This document shows positions 1 to 6,363 of a stretch of DNA of 23,003 bases, piece by piece. Each line of letters opens with the position of its first letter. Position 1 is the stretch's first letter. Below the pieces are notes generated by a model that saw only the letters and a program-made list of their open reading frames with translations, made no database searches and was not told the DNA's origin. Both the position numbers and the translations under genes were made by a program. Source of the stretch: CAZPUI01 sp964415525 (GTDB lineage: Bacteria > Acidobacteriota > Holophagae > Holophagales > Holophagaceae); contig CAYQAS010000067.1 in assembly GCA_964415525.1 (NCBI GenBank), forward strand, positions 1 through 23,003, read 5' to 3'.

Positions 1-418
1 GCTGATGCAGCATCGGGCTGTAGCGCACTTCGAGGTAGCGCACGTTCTCCTTGGCGGCATCCTCGGCGAGTTCGAAGGCCGTGCGCACCAGGCTGTCGTA
101 GGTCTGCATCACGGAGAGCGTGACGTCGAAGGCCTTGAGGTATTCGACGAGGCTCTTGCAGTCGTCCCCGACCTGAACGTACGGCCGCAATCCCTCCACG
201 GTGTCCGCAGGCAGCTTCACCTTCTGCTGCTGGGCCAGCTCCAGGATCGTTTCGATGCGCAGGCTGCCGTCCAGATGGACGTGCAGTTCTGTCTTCGGCA
301 ACCGCTCAAAGTCCGCCAGGGAGAGCCGCCCCTTGGAAGGGCCCGGCTCCACCGGGTGTCGCGCCCCGCGGTCCAGCGCGCGATTCGAAGCATCAGGGGT
401 TCGGGTCTCTTTAGGCAT
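1..418 (-). CDS. add: Adenosine deaminase, N-terminal part (runs off left edge)
   Basis: Adenosine deaminases convert adenosine to inosine in the cytoplasm (purine salvage). Reading leftward from the ATG at 416-418 gives an open frame to the window edge, about 139 residues. The diagnostic segment LPKTELHVHLDGSLR lies near residue 45; its HxH pair binds the catalytic zinc in the adenosine/AMP deaminase family. Further on, the frame reads KENVRYLEVRYSPMLHQ, matching the family's second conserved strand. The first 40 or so residues are polar and variable, so the true start could be slightly further in; the upstream ribosome site is weak (GGGT). It follows the Fur-family gene on the same strand after a 56-base spacer. 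Adenosine versus adenine deaminase cannot be settled from this fragment. Confidence 0.85.
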   Translation of the reverse strand, partial: MPKETRTPDASNRALDRGARHPVEPGPSKGRLSLADFERLPKTELHVHLDGSLRIETILELAQQQKVKLPADTVEGLRPYVQVGDDCKSLVEYLKAFDVTLSVMQTYDSLVRTAFELAEDAAKENVRYLEVRYSPMLHQ

Positions 419-474
419 GACCCAGTATCGACAGGCCGGGCCCGGTCCACCAGCCCGATTAGCCTTGGACTCGT

Positions 475-966
475 CTACCCGTGGATCTGCCGAAGCTTGT
501 CCGGGAGCCGCTCAGGGTCGAATCGGGTCTCGCAGGCCTCGCAGAGCCCGAAGATCTGCAGCGTGTGCTGGAGCGGCCTGAACCGGTGTTCCTTGCAGAT
601 CGCCTCCTGCATCGCCTCCAGGTCCTCCTGGAAGAATTCGATGACCTTGCCGCAGTCCACGCATACCAGGTGGTCGTGGTGATCCGCGCCATAGGCCGCC
701 TCGAACACCGCATGGCTCGTGCCCAGGTTGTGGCGCCGGATCAGACCGCACTGCACCAGCAGATCCAGGGTCCGATAGATGGTCGCCCGGCTGATGCCCT
801 CCGCCCGCAGTTCCGCCTGGAGCGTGTCCGCATCCACATGGTCCTTCCGCTCAACGATGGCCCGCAGGATGCCCATTCGCTCCATCGTGACCTTGAGGTT
901 CCGGGAGCGCAGGAAGGCCTCGAAAGCCACCTCCTCCGCCGTCTGTCGTTCCGGTACCCGTGCCAT
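475..966 (-). CDS. Fur-family metal-dependent transcriptional repressor
   Basis: A 163-residue Fur superfamily protein: an N-terminal winged helix (RNLKVTMERMGILRAI, then the recognition helix around ISRATIYRTLDLL) and a C-terminal dimerisation and metal domain. The regulatory metal motif DHHDHLVCVDCG is present, and a second CxxC (CEAC) near the C-terminus should complete the structural zinc site. I chose the ATG at 966 because GGCGGAGAG lies about 7 bases upstream. The in-frame ATG at 990 has no ribosome site. The gene is divergent from the tautomerase/winged-helix gene, and the 100-base region between them holds a perfect palindrome. Whether it senses iron, zinc, manganese or peroxide cannot be read from the sequence; Fur proper is the default guess. 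The adenosine deaminase gene lies downstream. Confidence 0.93.
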   Translation of the reverse strand: MARVPERQTAEEVAFEAFLRSRNLKVTMERMGILRAIVERKDHVDADTLQAELRAEGISRATIYRTLDLLVQCGLIRRHNLGTSHAVFEAAYGADHHDHLVCVDCGKVIEFFQEDLEAMQEAICKEHRFRPLQHTLQIFGLCEACETRFDPERLPDKLRQIHG

Positions 967-998
967 ACAAGTGCTCTCCGCCCAGAACATAACGCACT

Positions 999-1010
999 TA
1001 AACGCGTTTA
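999..1010. promoter_or_regulatory. 12-base perfect palindrome (TAAACGCGTTTA), possible operator
   Basis: TAAACGCGTTTA is its own reverse complement. It lies 32 bases upstream of the Fur-family start and overlaps the -35 element of the rightward promoter. It does not resemble the AT-rich Fur box (TGATAAT-type repeats), so either this Fur-family member has unusual specificity or another regulator, perhaps the neighbouring winged-helix protein, binds here. Operator function is inference. Confidence 0.45.
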
Positions 1011-1035
1011 CACCAGCACCAAATCACCATAGACT
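1007..1035 (+). promoter_or_regulatory. Sigma-70-type promoter for the tautomerase/aroC/hemY run
   Basis: TTTACA (1007-1012) and TAGACT (1030-1035) are separated by exactly 17 bases, a near-consensus housekeeping promoter. Transcription would start near 1042, leaving a leader of about 25 bases with GGAG before the ATG at 1068. The -35 element shares four bases with the palindrome at 999-1010. Confidence 0.55.
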
Positions 1036-1067
1036 GAATTTTTCGATTTATGCACGGAGATATCCAT

Positions 1068-1733
1068 ATGCCTACGATCACGGTTCACGTCTCATCCTTT
1101 ACAGCCGAACAGAAGGCCCGGGTCGGTCAGCGGATCATCGACGCCCTGGTATCCGAAGACGTCCGTCCCCACAGCGTGCTCGTGTTGTTCCGGGAAGAAG
1201 AAACCGACTTCTACACCGACGGCGGCCCCCTCATCGCCCGCCCGGTGGATTCAGCACCCGTCGTCATGCAGGCTCCCGCCCCGGTGTACGAGGCCCCCAG
1301 GCCCTCCGCCGCGGCGCTCGAATCCCTGGGCCGCACCCGCCGCACCAAGGCGCAGCTGGGCAACCTCAAGGATCTGCTGATCCGCGAACTCCAGCACACG
1401 GGCGCCCTTTCCAGCTTCGCCGCCCAGAAGGCTCTGGGGCTTGAGGACGAGAATGCCGCGGGCACCCTGCGCCGCCTCTTCTCCGACCTCGAGGAGGAAG
1501 GGCTGGTGCACAAGGAAGGTCAGAAGCGGGGCACCAAGTACGTGTGGAACGGCCCCGCTGCCGCCACAGGCAAGGTGAGGCTCAATGGCGAGGCACCCGA
1601 AGCGGATGAGCCGGAAGATATGGATGCCCCCGTAACCGAACGGGCCGTCGTCGAGATCGATCTCGAAGAAGAAGCCCGCATCGCTGCCATCATGCGCCGG
1701 CACGCCGTCGATGCCGCGGAAGGGGAAGCCTGA
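1068..1733 (+). CDS. Tautomerase-like domain fused to a winged-helix domain
   Basis: The protein has 221 residues. Residues 1-60 look like the 4-oxalocrotonate tautomerase family: Met is followed directly by Pro (the family's catalytic base once Met is removed), then ITVHV, an EQK helix, a PHSVLVLF strand and a GG turn. Residues about 85-165 resemble a winged helix: LKDLLIRELQHTG, a KALGLEDENAAGTLRRLF helix pair, then EEEGLVHKEGQKRGTKYVW as the wing. The acidic tail (residues 175-221) includes VVEIDLEEEARIAAIM. I chose the ATG at 1068, with GGAG 8 bases upstream, because it puts Pro at position 2; the ATG at 1050 would bury it. The stop abuts the aroC start, so the two are probably cotranscribed. 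Function is unknown: a ligand-sensing regulator is possible, or a non-catalytic use of the tautomerase fold. Confidence 0.8.
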   Translation: MPTITVHVSSFTAEQKARVGQRIIDALVSEDVRPHSVLVLFREEETDFYTDGGPLIARPVDSAPVVMQAPAPVYEAPRPSAAALESLGRTRRTKAQLGNLKDLLIRELQHTGALSSFAAQKALGLEDENAAGTLRRLFSDLEEEGLVHKEGQKRGTKYVWNGPAAATGKVRLNGEAPEADEPEDMDAPVTERAVVEIDLEEEARIAAIMRRHAVDAAEGEA

Positions 1734-2858
1734 GTGCTCTTCGACGCCCCCTCGAGCTTCGGCCGCACCTTCCGCATTTCGACCTTCGGCGAGAGCCACG
1801 GCCCCGCTGTTGGCGTCGTGCTCGACGGTCTGAAACCAGGGCTCCTCTTTGATGTGGCCGAGATCCAGGCCGAACTCGACCGCCGCCGCCCCGGCCAGAG
1901 CGACCTCGTGACCCCCCGCCAGGAGGCAGACCAGGTGCATGTCCTCTCCGGCGTCTTCGAGGGCCGCACCACGGGCCATCCCATCGCCCTGGTGGTCTAC
2001 AACCAGAACCAGCGCAGCGGCGACTACAACGCCATCTGGGATCTCTTCCGCCCCGGCCACGCCGACTTCACCTACCAAAAGAAATACGGCCTGCGGGACC
2101 CCCGCGGCGGGGGCCGTTCCAGCGCCCGGGAGACCCTCGCGCGGGTGGCAGCGGGCGCCTTCGCCAAGGCCCAACTGGCGCCCCTCGGTGTGCGCATCCG
2201 CGGCTTCAACCGCGAGATCGCAGGCATCGAAGGCCCGCGCCTCGACTGGAACTTCGTCGAACAGAACCCGCTGCGCGTGGCCGATCCCGAAGCCTTTCCC
2301 GCCATGCGGGAGGCGGTGGAAGCGGCCCGGGACGCCCATGACAGCGTGGGAGGCGTTTGCGAACTGTGGATCGAGGGCCTGCCCGTGGGCCTCGGCGATC
2401 CCGCCTTCGCCAAGCTCGACGCCCTGCTCACCTACGCCCTGATGACCATTCCGGCGGTGAAGGGCGTGGAGATCGGTGCGGGGTTCGCAGCCACGCGCCT
2501 CCGGGGCAGCCAAAACAATGACCCCATGGGCCCGGACGGCATGGCCAAGAACGATGCGGGCGGCCTGCTCGGCGGCATCAGCACCGGTGCGCCCCTGGTG
2601 GTGCGCCTCGCCATCAAGCCCACCAGCTCCATCGCCCAACCCCAGGCCACCGTCTCCAAGGACGGCAGCGCGGCGGAGATCGTCACCAAGGGCCGCCACG
2701 ACCCCTGCATTTCCCCCCGCGTCGTGCCCGTGGCCGAGGCCATGGCGGCGCTGACGGTCTACGACGCCTGGCTCACCCAGCAGGACCTCGTGCCCGAGAG
2801 CGTCCCGACCCTTCCCGAATGGGATTGGGCGCGCATTGAGTCGCTGCTCCAGGACTGA
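1734..2858 (+). CDS. aroC: Chorismate synthase
   Basis: Converts 5-enolpyruvylshikimate-3-phosphate to chorismate, the last step of the shikimate pathway, using reduced FMN in the cytoplasm. The 374 residues match the usual length. Family signatures are FGESHGPAVGVVLDG near residue 18, RRRPGQ near 51, FRPGHADFTYQKKYG near 105, and GGGRSSARET near 125. The C-terminal half contains the expected FMN- and substrate-binding segments (NNDPMGPDG; RHDPCISPR). The GTG start at 1734 directly follows the stop of the upstream gene, with GGAAGGGGA as ribosome site, so translation is likely coupled. No disruption is seen. Confidence 0.97.
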   Translation: MLFDAPSSFGRTFRISTFGESHGPAVGVVLDGLKPGLLFDVAEIQAELDRRRPGQSDLVTPRQEADQVHVLSGVFEGRTTGHPIALVVYNQNQRSGDYNAIWDLFRPGHADFTYQKKYGLRDPRGGGRSSARETLARVAAGAFAKAQLAPLGVRIRGFNREIAGIEGPRLDWNFVEQNPLRVADPEAFPAMREAVEAARDAHDSVGGVCELWIEGLPVGLGDPAFAKLDALLTYALMTIPAVKGVEIGAGFAATRLRGSQNNDPMGPDGMAKNDAGGLLGGISTGAPLVVRLAIKPTSSIAQPQATVSKDGSAAEIVTKGRHDPCISPRVVPVAEAMAALTVYDAWLTQQDLVPESVPTLPEWDWARIESLLQD

Positions 2859-2864
2859 AGCGCC

Positions 2865-4061
2865 GTGCAGGATGAAATCGCCCCCGTCGATGCCCTTGTC
2901 ATCGGCGGGGGCGTTTCCGGTCTGCTGGCGGCACGCCGCCTCACGGGACTCGGACTGCGGGTGGGGGTCTGGGAGGCCGCTCCCAGCGTCGGGGGCTGGG
3001 TGCAGACCTTGGACTGGCCCGGTCCCGTGGGCGAGCCCGGCTATCTGGAGCGAGGCCCCCAGGGCCTGCGCTTTCACACGGGATCCGCGCTGGACCGGCT
3101 GGTCCGGGAACTTGGCCTGTCTCTCCGGCGCCAGCACCGCCTCGGCCCTCGGTGGCTGCTAGATGCGTCGGGCCTTCGCCCCTGGCCCTCCGGCCTAGGC
3201 CTGCTTCGAGACCTGGGTATTTCAGCCGCCCTCCGCCTGCTGCTTGAGCCCTTTGCGCCCGGCCCCCGACCGGGTGAATCCCTGGCGGATGTGGCGGCAC
3301 GACGGCTCGGTTCCGGGTTCGCCACCCACCTCTTTCCGCCCCTGGTGGGTTCCCTGCTGGCGGCGGATCCCGCTGAACTGGATCCCCTGGCCCTGCCCGG
3401 CCTCGCTCGTGGCGACCGCTGGGGCGGATGGTCTCTGGAGGCCTTGCGCCACGGTCCCGCGCGGCGCTGGATACCGGAGGGCCGCATGGGAAGCCTCGCC
3501 ACCGGTCTCGCGGCCAACCTCGCGGTGCGCACGTCTCGTCCGCTGCTCCGCCTGACGCGGGCAGATGCAGGCTGGTGGGCCGAATCCAACGGCCTCAGTC
3601 TGATGGCGAAGCGTGTGGTCCTGGCCCTTCCCGCCTCCGATGCCGCCGGGATCCTCGACCCCATCGCACCAGATGCCGCAGGCGGTCTCCGGGAGATTCG
3701 CAGCACGCCCCTCTGGATCCGCCATACGCGCCACGCCCCGACCTTCCCCGATCTCGGGCTCCGGGTGCATCCCGCTGCAGGCTCGGCCTGCATCGGCATC
3801 CAGGGGCGGCGCCAGGGGCCGTGGCTCCAGCTCAGCAGCTACTTCCACTCGCCGGAGGGATCTGCCCCGCCGCTTCCCGACCTGGGGCCCGTCCTCCAGG
3901 AGCGCTGGACCGAGGCCCTGCTGCCGCTGATTCCACCGGGCCACGCGGCACGCATGGCAGCGGTGCTCGCATCCCTTCCCAGCGGTCTCGACGTCATCGG
4001 GGCCTGGCGCTGGGGCCCGGGCCTCGCGGACCTGGCAGAAGGCGCCGCCGCCTGGGAGTGA
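2865..4061 (+). CDS. hemY: Protoporphyrinogen oxidase (HemY-type), FAD flavoprotein
   Basis: A 398-residue FAD-dependent oxidase of the protoporphyrinogen IX/coproporphyrinogen III oxidase family, acting late in haem synthesis at the inner membrane. The Rossmann motif is VIGGGVSGLLAARRL (GxGxxG at residues 14-19), followed by VGVWEA as the ribose-binding strand. LERGPQGLRF, FPPLVGSLLAADPAELDP and PEGRMGSLATGL match the family's conserved blocks in order. It is shorter than the usual 440-480 residues. It ends in WGPGLADLAEGAAAWE, which resembles the terminal FAD-contacting segment but lacks the usual tail. The GTG start lies 6 bases after aroC with only a weak AGGA site. Another flavin amine oxidase of the same superfamily cannot be excluded. 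Confidence 0.72.
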   Translation: MQDEIAPVDALVIGGGVSGLLAARRLTGLGLRVGVWEAAPSVGGWVQTLDWPGPVGEPGYLERGPQGLRFHTGSALDRLVRELGLSLRRQHRLGPRWLLDASGLRPWPSGLGLLRDLGISAALRLLLEPFAPGPRPGESLADVAARRLGSGFATHLFPPLVGSLLAADPAELDPLALPGLARGDRWGGWSLEALRHGPARRWIPEGRMGSLATGLAANLAVRTSRPLLRLTRADAGWWAESNGLSLMAKRVVLALPASDAAGILDPIAPDAAGGLREIRSTPLWIRHTRHAPTFPDLGLRVHPAAGSACIGIQGRRQGPWLQLSSYFHSPEGSAPPLPDLGPVLQERWTEALLPLIPPGHAARMAAVLASLPSGLDVIGAWRWGPGLADLAEGAAAWE

Positions 4062-4064
4062 GCC

Positions 4065-4940
4065 CTACCAGACTGCGCGCACCGCGACGCCGGCACTGCC
4101 CCGCGGGTCCGCCCAGGGCTGAAGCGACCATGCCACCGCGCCGCGGCGAGAAGACGAGACGCCTCGAAATTCCCGAACCACCACATGCCCGATGCCGACA
4201 CCGATGGCCGCCCCAGCCGCCATATCTGAGACCCAGTGGTGGTGGCCTTTGATATCGGCACCGAAGAGCACGGCGGCGATGCCATACGGGATCCAGGGAT
4301 GGCCGTAGACCTCCGCGAAGACCGAGGCGATGGAGGCATAGAGCGTCGTGTGGAAGGAAGGAAAGCCCGTGCCATCGCTTTCCGAGCCCATATAGGGGCG
4401 GTGGTAGCGGCCCCAGGCCCAAGGACTGTCGGTCTTGGGGGCCACCGCGGGCATCACGCCGAGGGTGGGGTTTGGTCGCTGCCGGGCAAAGAGACTCTTC
4501 AATGCCACATGAGAAACCAGGTAGGCGTAGGCGCCTGCCTTCACCCCGAGCACCGCCGCCACCTGTCCCCGACTGCTCCCGGTGGCGAGGGAGCCGAAGT
4601 ACCAGACCGGCAGGGCCGCCAGAATCCAGCTGTCAGCGCCTCCCAAAGACTCCCTTCCCTCCCACAGCCCCTGGATGTGGTAGTCCACCCGCGATTCCAC
4701 CTGCTTTTGCCATCCCTCCGTCAAGGGTCTGTCGAAGGCCACCAGCAACAGGGCGCTCCCCGCAAAGAGACCCGTCGCCTTGGGGTGTTCGAAGGGTGCC
4801 AAGGTCAGCGCCTTCAGGTCACCGCCCACGCCGCTGAAGGCTCGGCTCAGGATCTCCCCGCTGGAGAGGTTCGCGAAGGAAGGAGCTTCCTGCCCCTTCA
4901 GCAGACCCGCCCCCAGCAGCAACAAAACAGCGACCTTCAC
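4065..4940 (-). CDS. Secreted or membrane PAP2-family phosphatase-like protein
   Basis: The 291-residue protein belongs to the PAP2/type 2 phosphatidic acid phosphatase superfamily, which removes phosphate from lipid phosphates outside the cytoplasmic membrane. The hydrophobic N-terminus (VKVAVLLLLGAGLLKGQ) looks like a signal peptide. Motif 1 is KSLFARQRP (148-156). Motif 2 is PSFH (194-197) rather than PSGH. Motif 3 has the HxxxD pair His235/Asp239, but the expected Arg six residues before that His is Asp229. Hydrophobic stretches lie near 57-69, 104-120 and 240-255. The GTG start at 4940 is chosen for its AGGAGG site 4 bases upstream and the signal peptide. It converges with the HemY-like gene, three bases apart, and is divergent from the GntR operon. 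Confidence 0.8.
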   Translation of the reverse strand: MKVAVLLLLGAGLLKGQEAPSFANLSSGEILSRAFSGVGGDLKALTLAPFEHPKATGLFAGSALLLVAFDRPLTEGWQKQVESRVDYHIQGLWEGRESLGGADSWILAALPVWYFGSLATGSSRGQVAAVLGVKAGAYAYLVSHVALKSLFARQRPNPTLGVMPAVAPKTDSPWAWGRYHRPYMGSESDGTGFPSFHTTLYASIASVFAEVYGHPWIPYGIAAVLFGADIKGHHHWVSDMAAGAAIGVGIGHVVVREFRGVSSSRRGAVAWSLQPWADPRGSAGVAVRAVW

Positions 4941-4993
4941 ATCCCCTCCTGAGCCATGAAGCCCTATCGAATGCAGAAGGCATTGGCTTGACC

Positions 4994-5039
4994 TTGACAA
5001 GGTTCCGACGCGTCGCCACTGTATCACTACACTGATACA
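4994..5039 (+). promoter_or_regulatory. Promoter with overlapping inverted repeat, likely operator of the GntR/ABC operon
   Basis: A -35-like TTGACA sits at 4994-4999. The -10 region (CTGTAT at 5019-5024, a long 19-base spacer) overlaps a perfect 7-base inverted repeat, TGTATCA (5020-5026) and TGATACA (5033-5039), separated by 6 bases. YtrA-subfamily GntR repressors bind short repeats of this GTAT...ATAC type in their own promoters, so autorepression is expected from family knowledge. Two smaller palindromes (4992-5002, 5006-5015) lie in the -35/spacer region. Confidence 0.6.
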
Positions 5040-5056
5040 CATGCCTCGGAGCACCC

Positions 5057-5464
5057 ATGCGCGGCTTCCTTCACATCGATCCCGGCGATGCCGCCCCGAT
5101 CTGGCGTCAGATCGAGTCAGGCGTCGCCCGCCTCGTGGCTTCCAGGGCGCTGCAACCGGGCATGGCGCTGCCTTCCGTGCGGGAACTCGCCCGGGACCTG
5201 CAGGTGAATCCTGCCACGGTGGTGAAGGCCTACCAGCGTCTCGTGGACGCTGGCCTGCTCGTCATCCGCCGGGGGGAAGGCACCTACGTGGCGGACGAGG
5301 CCCCGCAGATGCGGAGCAAGGAACGCAGCAAGCTCCTGAAGGAAGCCGCCCTGCGCTACGCCACCCTCGCCTTCACCTCCGGAAGCGACTGCGCCGAGGC
5401 CCTGGCGGCGGTGGAAGCCGCCTGGAACCAGCTTGAACGTGAACGGAAAGGAGCCGGCCAATGA
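5057..5464 (+). CDS. GntR-family repressor, YtrA subfamily
   Basis: The 135-residue protein has an N-terminal GntR winged helix and a short helical C-terminal segment, the architecture of the YtrA subfamily that controls adjacent ABC transporters. PIWRQIESGVARLVASRAL is the first helix region; LPSVRELARDLQVNPATVV is the helix-turn-helix (about 39-57), and GLLVIRRGEGTYVA is the wing. The 55-residue C-terminus has no ligand-binding domain of the FadR or HutC type. The stop overlaps the ATG of the ATPase gene (ATGA at 5461-5464), so the three genes form an operon. The inverted repeat just upstream is its probable binding site. The inducing signal is unknown; in known YtrA systems it is often a cell-wall antibiotic or related stress. 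Confidence 0.92.
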   Translation: MRGFLHIDPGDAAPIWRQIESGVARLVASRALQPGMALPSVRELARDLQVNPATVVKAYQRLVDAGLLVIRRGEGTYVADEAPQMRSKERSKLLKEAALRYATLAFTSGSDCAEALAAVEAAWNQLERERKGAGQ

Positions 5465-6363
5465 GTGCCGACGCGATCCACCCCATCGTCTGCCGCGGCG
5501 TCAGCCAGCGCTTCGGCCGCATTCACGCCCTGGAGGGCGTCAGCCTCATCGTGGAGACCGGCGCCGTGTATGCCCTGCTGGGGCGCAACGGCGCGGGCAA
5601 GTCCACTCTCGTGCGCGGCCTGCTCGGCCACCAGCAGCCCCAATCCGGCAGCCTCGAGATCTTCGGCGCCGACGCATGGAAGGCCCGTGCCACCACCATG
5701 ACCCGAGTGGGCGTGGTGCCCGAAGATCCCGATGCGCCGCCAGGCATGACGGCGGGTGAGCTGGAAGCCTTCTGCGGGCGACTCTATGGCACCTGGGAAG
5801 CCGCCGAAGTCCGGGCCCGCCTGAGCCGCGCCGGGATTCCGTTGAACGTGCCCTTTGGCCGCCTCTCCCGCGGTCAAAAAGCCCAGGTCGCCCTGGCGTT
5901 GGCGCTGGGACACCACCCCGAACTGCTGATCCTGGACGACCCGACCCTGGGCCTGGACGCCGTCGCCCGGCGGACCTTCTATGGCGAGCTGGTGGCGGAT
6001 CTGGCGGAACGCGGAACCACCGTGCTACTCACCACCCACGACCTTGCGGGGATCGAAGGCATTGCCAGCCACGTGGGCATCCTGCGCCAGGGAAAGCTGG
6101 TGCTGGATGAGCCCATGGAGGTCCTCAAGGCGCGGTTCCGCGTGCTGCGCAGCGCCGGGGCGGATCTGCTGGATGCCGATCTGGCCCAGCTCGAGCCCCT
6201 CCGCACGGAGCGCCAGCCCTGGGGCACCGAGGCCCTGGTGAGCCGCTTCGATCCCGGGCATCTGGAGGCGCTCCAGGCCCGCACGCCCTCGGTCCTCGAG
6301 GCCCATCCCCTCTCCCTGGAAGAGCTGTTTGTGACCCTCGCCGAACCGGAGGTGCTGTCGTGA
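5461..6363 (+). CDS. ABC transporter ATP-binding protein
   Basis: A 300-residue cytoplasmic ATPase subunit of an ABC-2-type exporter. Walker A is GRNGAGKST (41-49, Lys47). The signature LSRGQKAQ stands for LSGGQ, with Arg replacing the first Gly. Walker B is LLILDDP, where the usual catalytic Glu after the Asp pair is absent because the motif reads DDP rather than DEP. The switch His lies in TTHDL. The C-terminal 80 residues are a variable domain typical of the CcmA/YtrB-like group. It overlaps the GntR gene and the permease gene by 4 bases each, so subunits are probably made in matched amounts. The substrate is not predictable from the ATPase. Confidence 0.92.
   Translation: MSADAIHPIVCRGVSQRFGRIHALEGVSLIVETGAVYALLGRNGAGKSTLVRGLLGHQQPQSGSLEIFGADAWKARATTMTRVGVVPEDPDAPPGMTAGELEAFCGRLYGTWEAAEVRARLSRAGIPLNVPFGRLSRGQKAQVALALALGHHPELLILDDPTLGLDAVARRTFYGELVADLAERGTTVLLTTHDLAGIEGIASHVGILRQGKLVLDEPMEVLKARFRVLRSAGADLLDADLAQLEPLRTERQPWGTEALVSRFDPGHLEALQARTPSVLEAHPLSLEELFVTLAEPEVLS

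Noticed and set aside
436..445. Palindrome CCGGGCCCGG before the adenosine deaminase gene as a terminator for the Fur-family gene
   Set aside because: It has no loop and no T run, and is expected by chance at this GC content.
1251..3137. Very long leftward open frame (628 codons) opposite the tautomerase gene and aroC
   Set aside because: It is a shadow of aroC and its neighbours in GC-rich DNA; its product has no recognised motif while the rightward frames are convincing.
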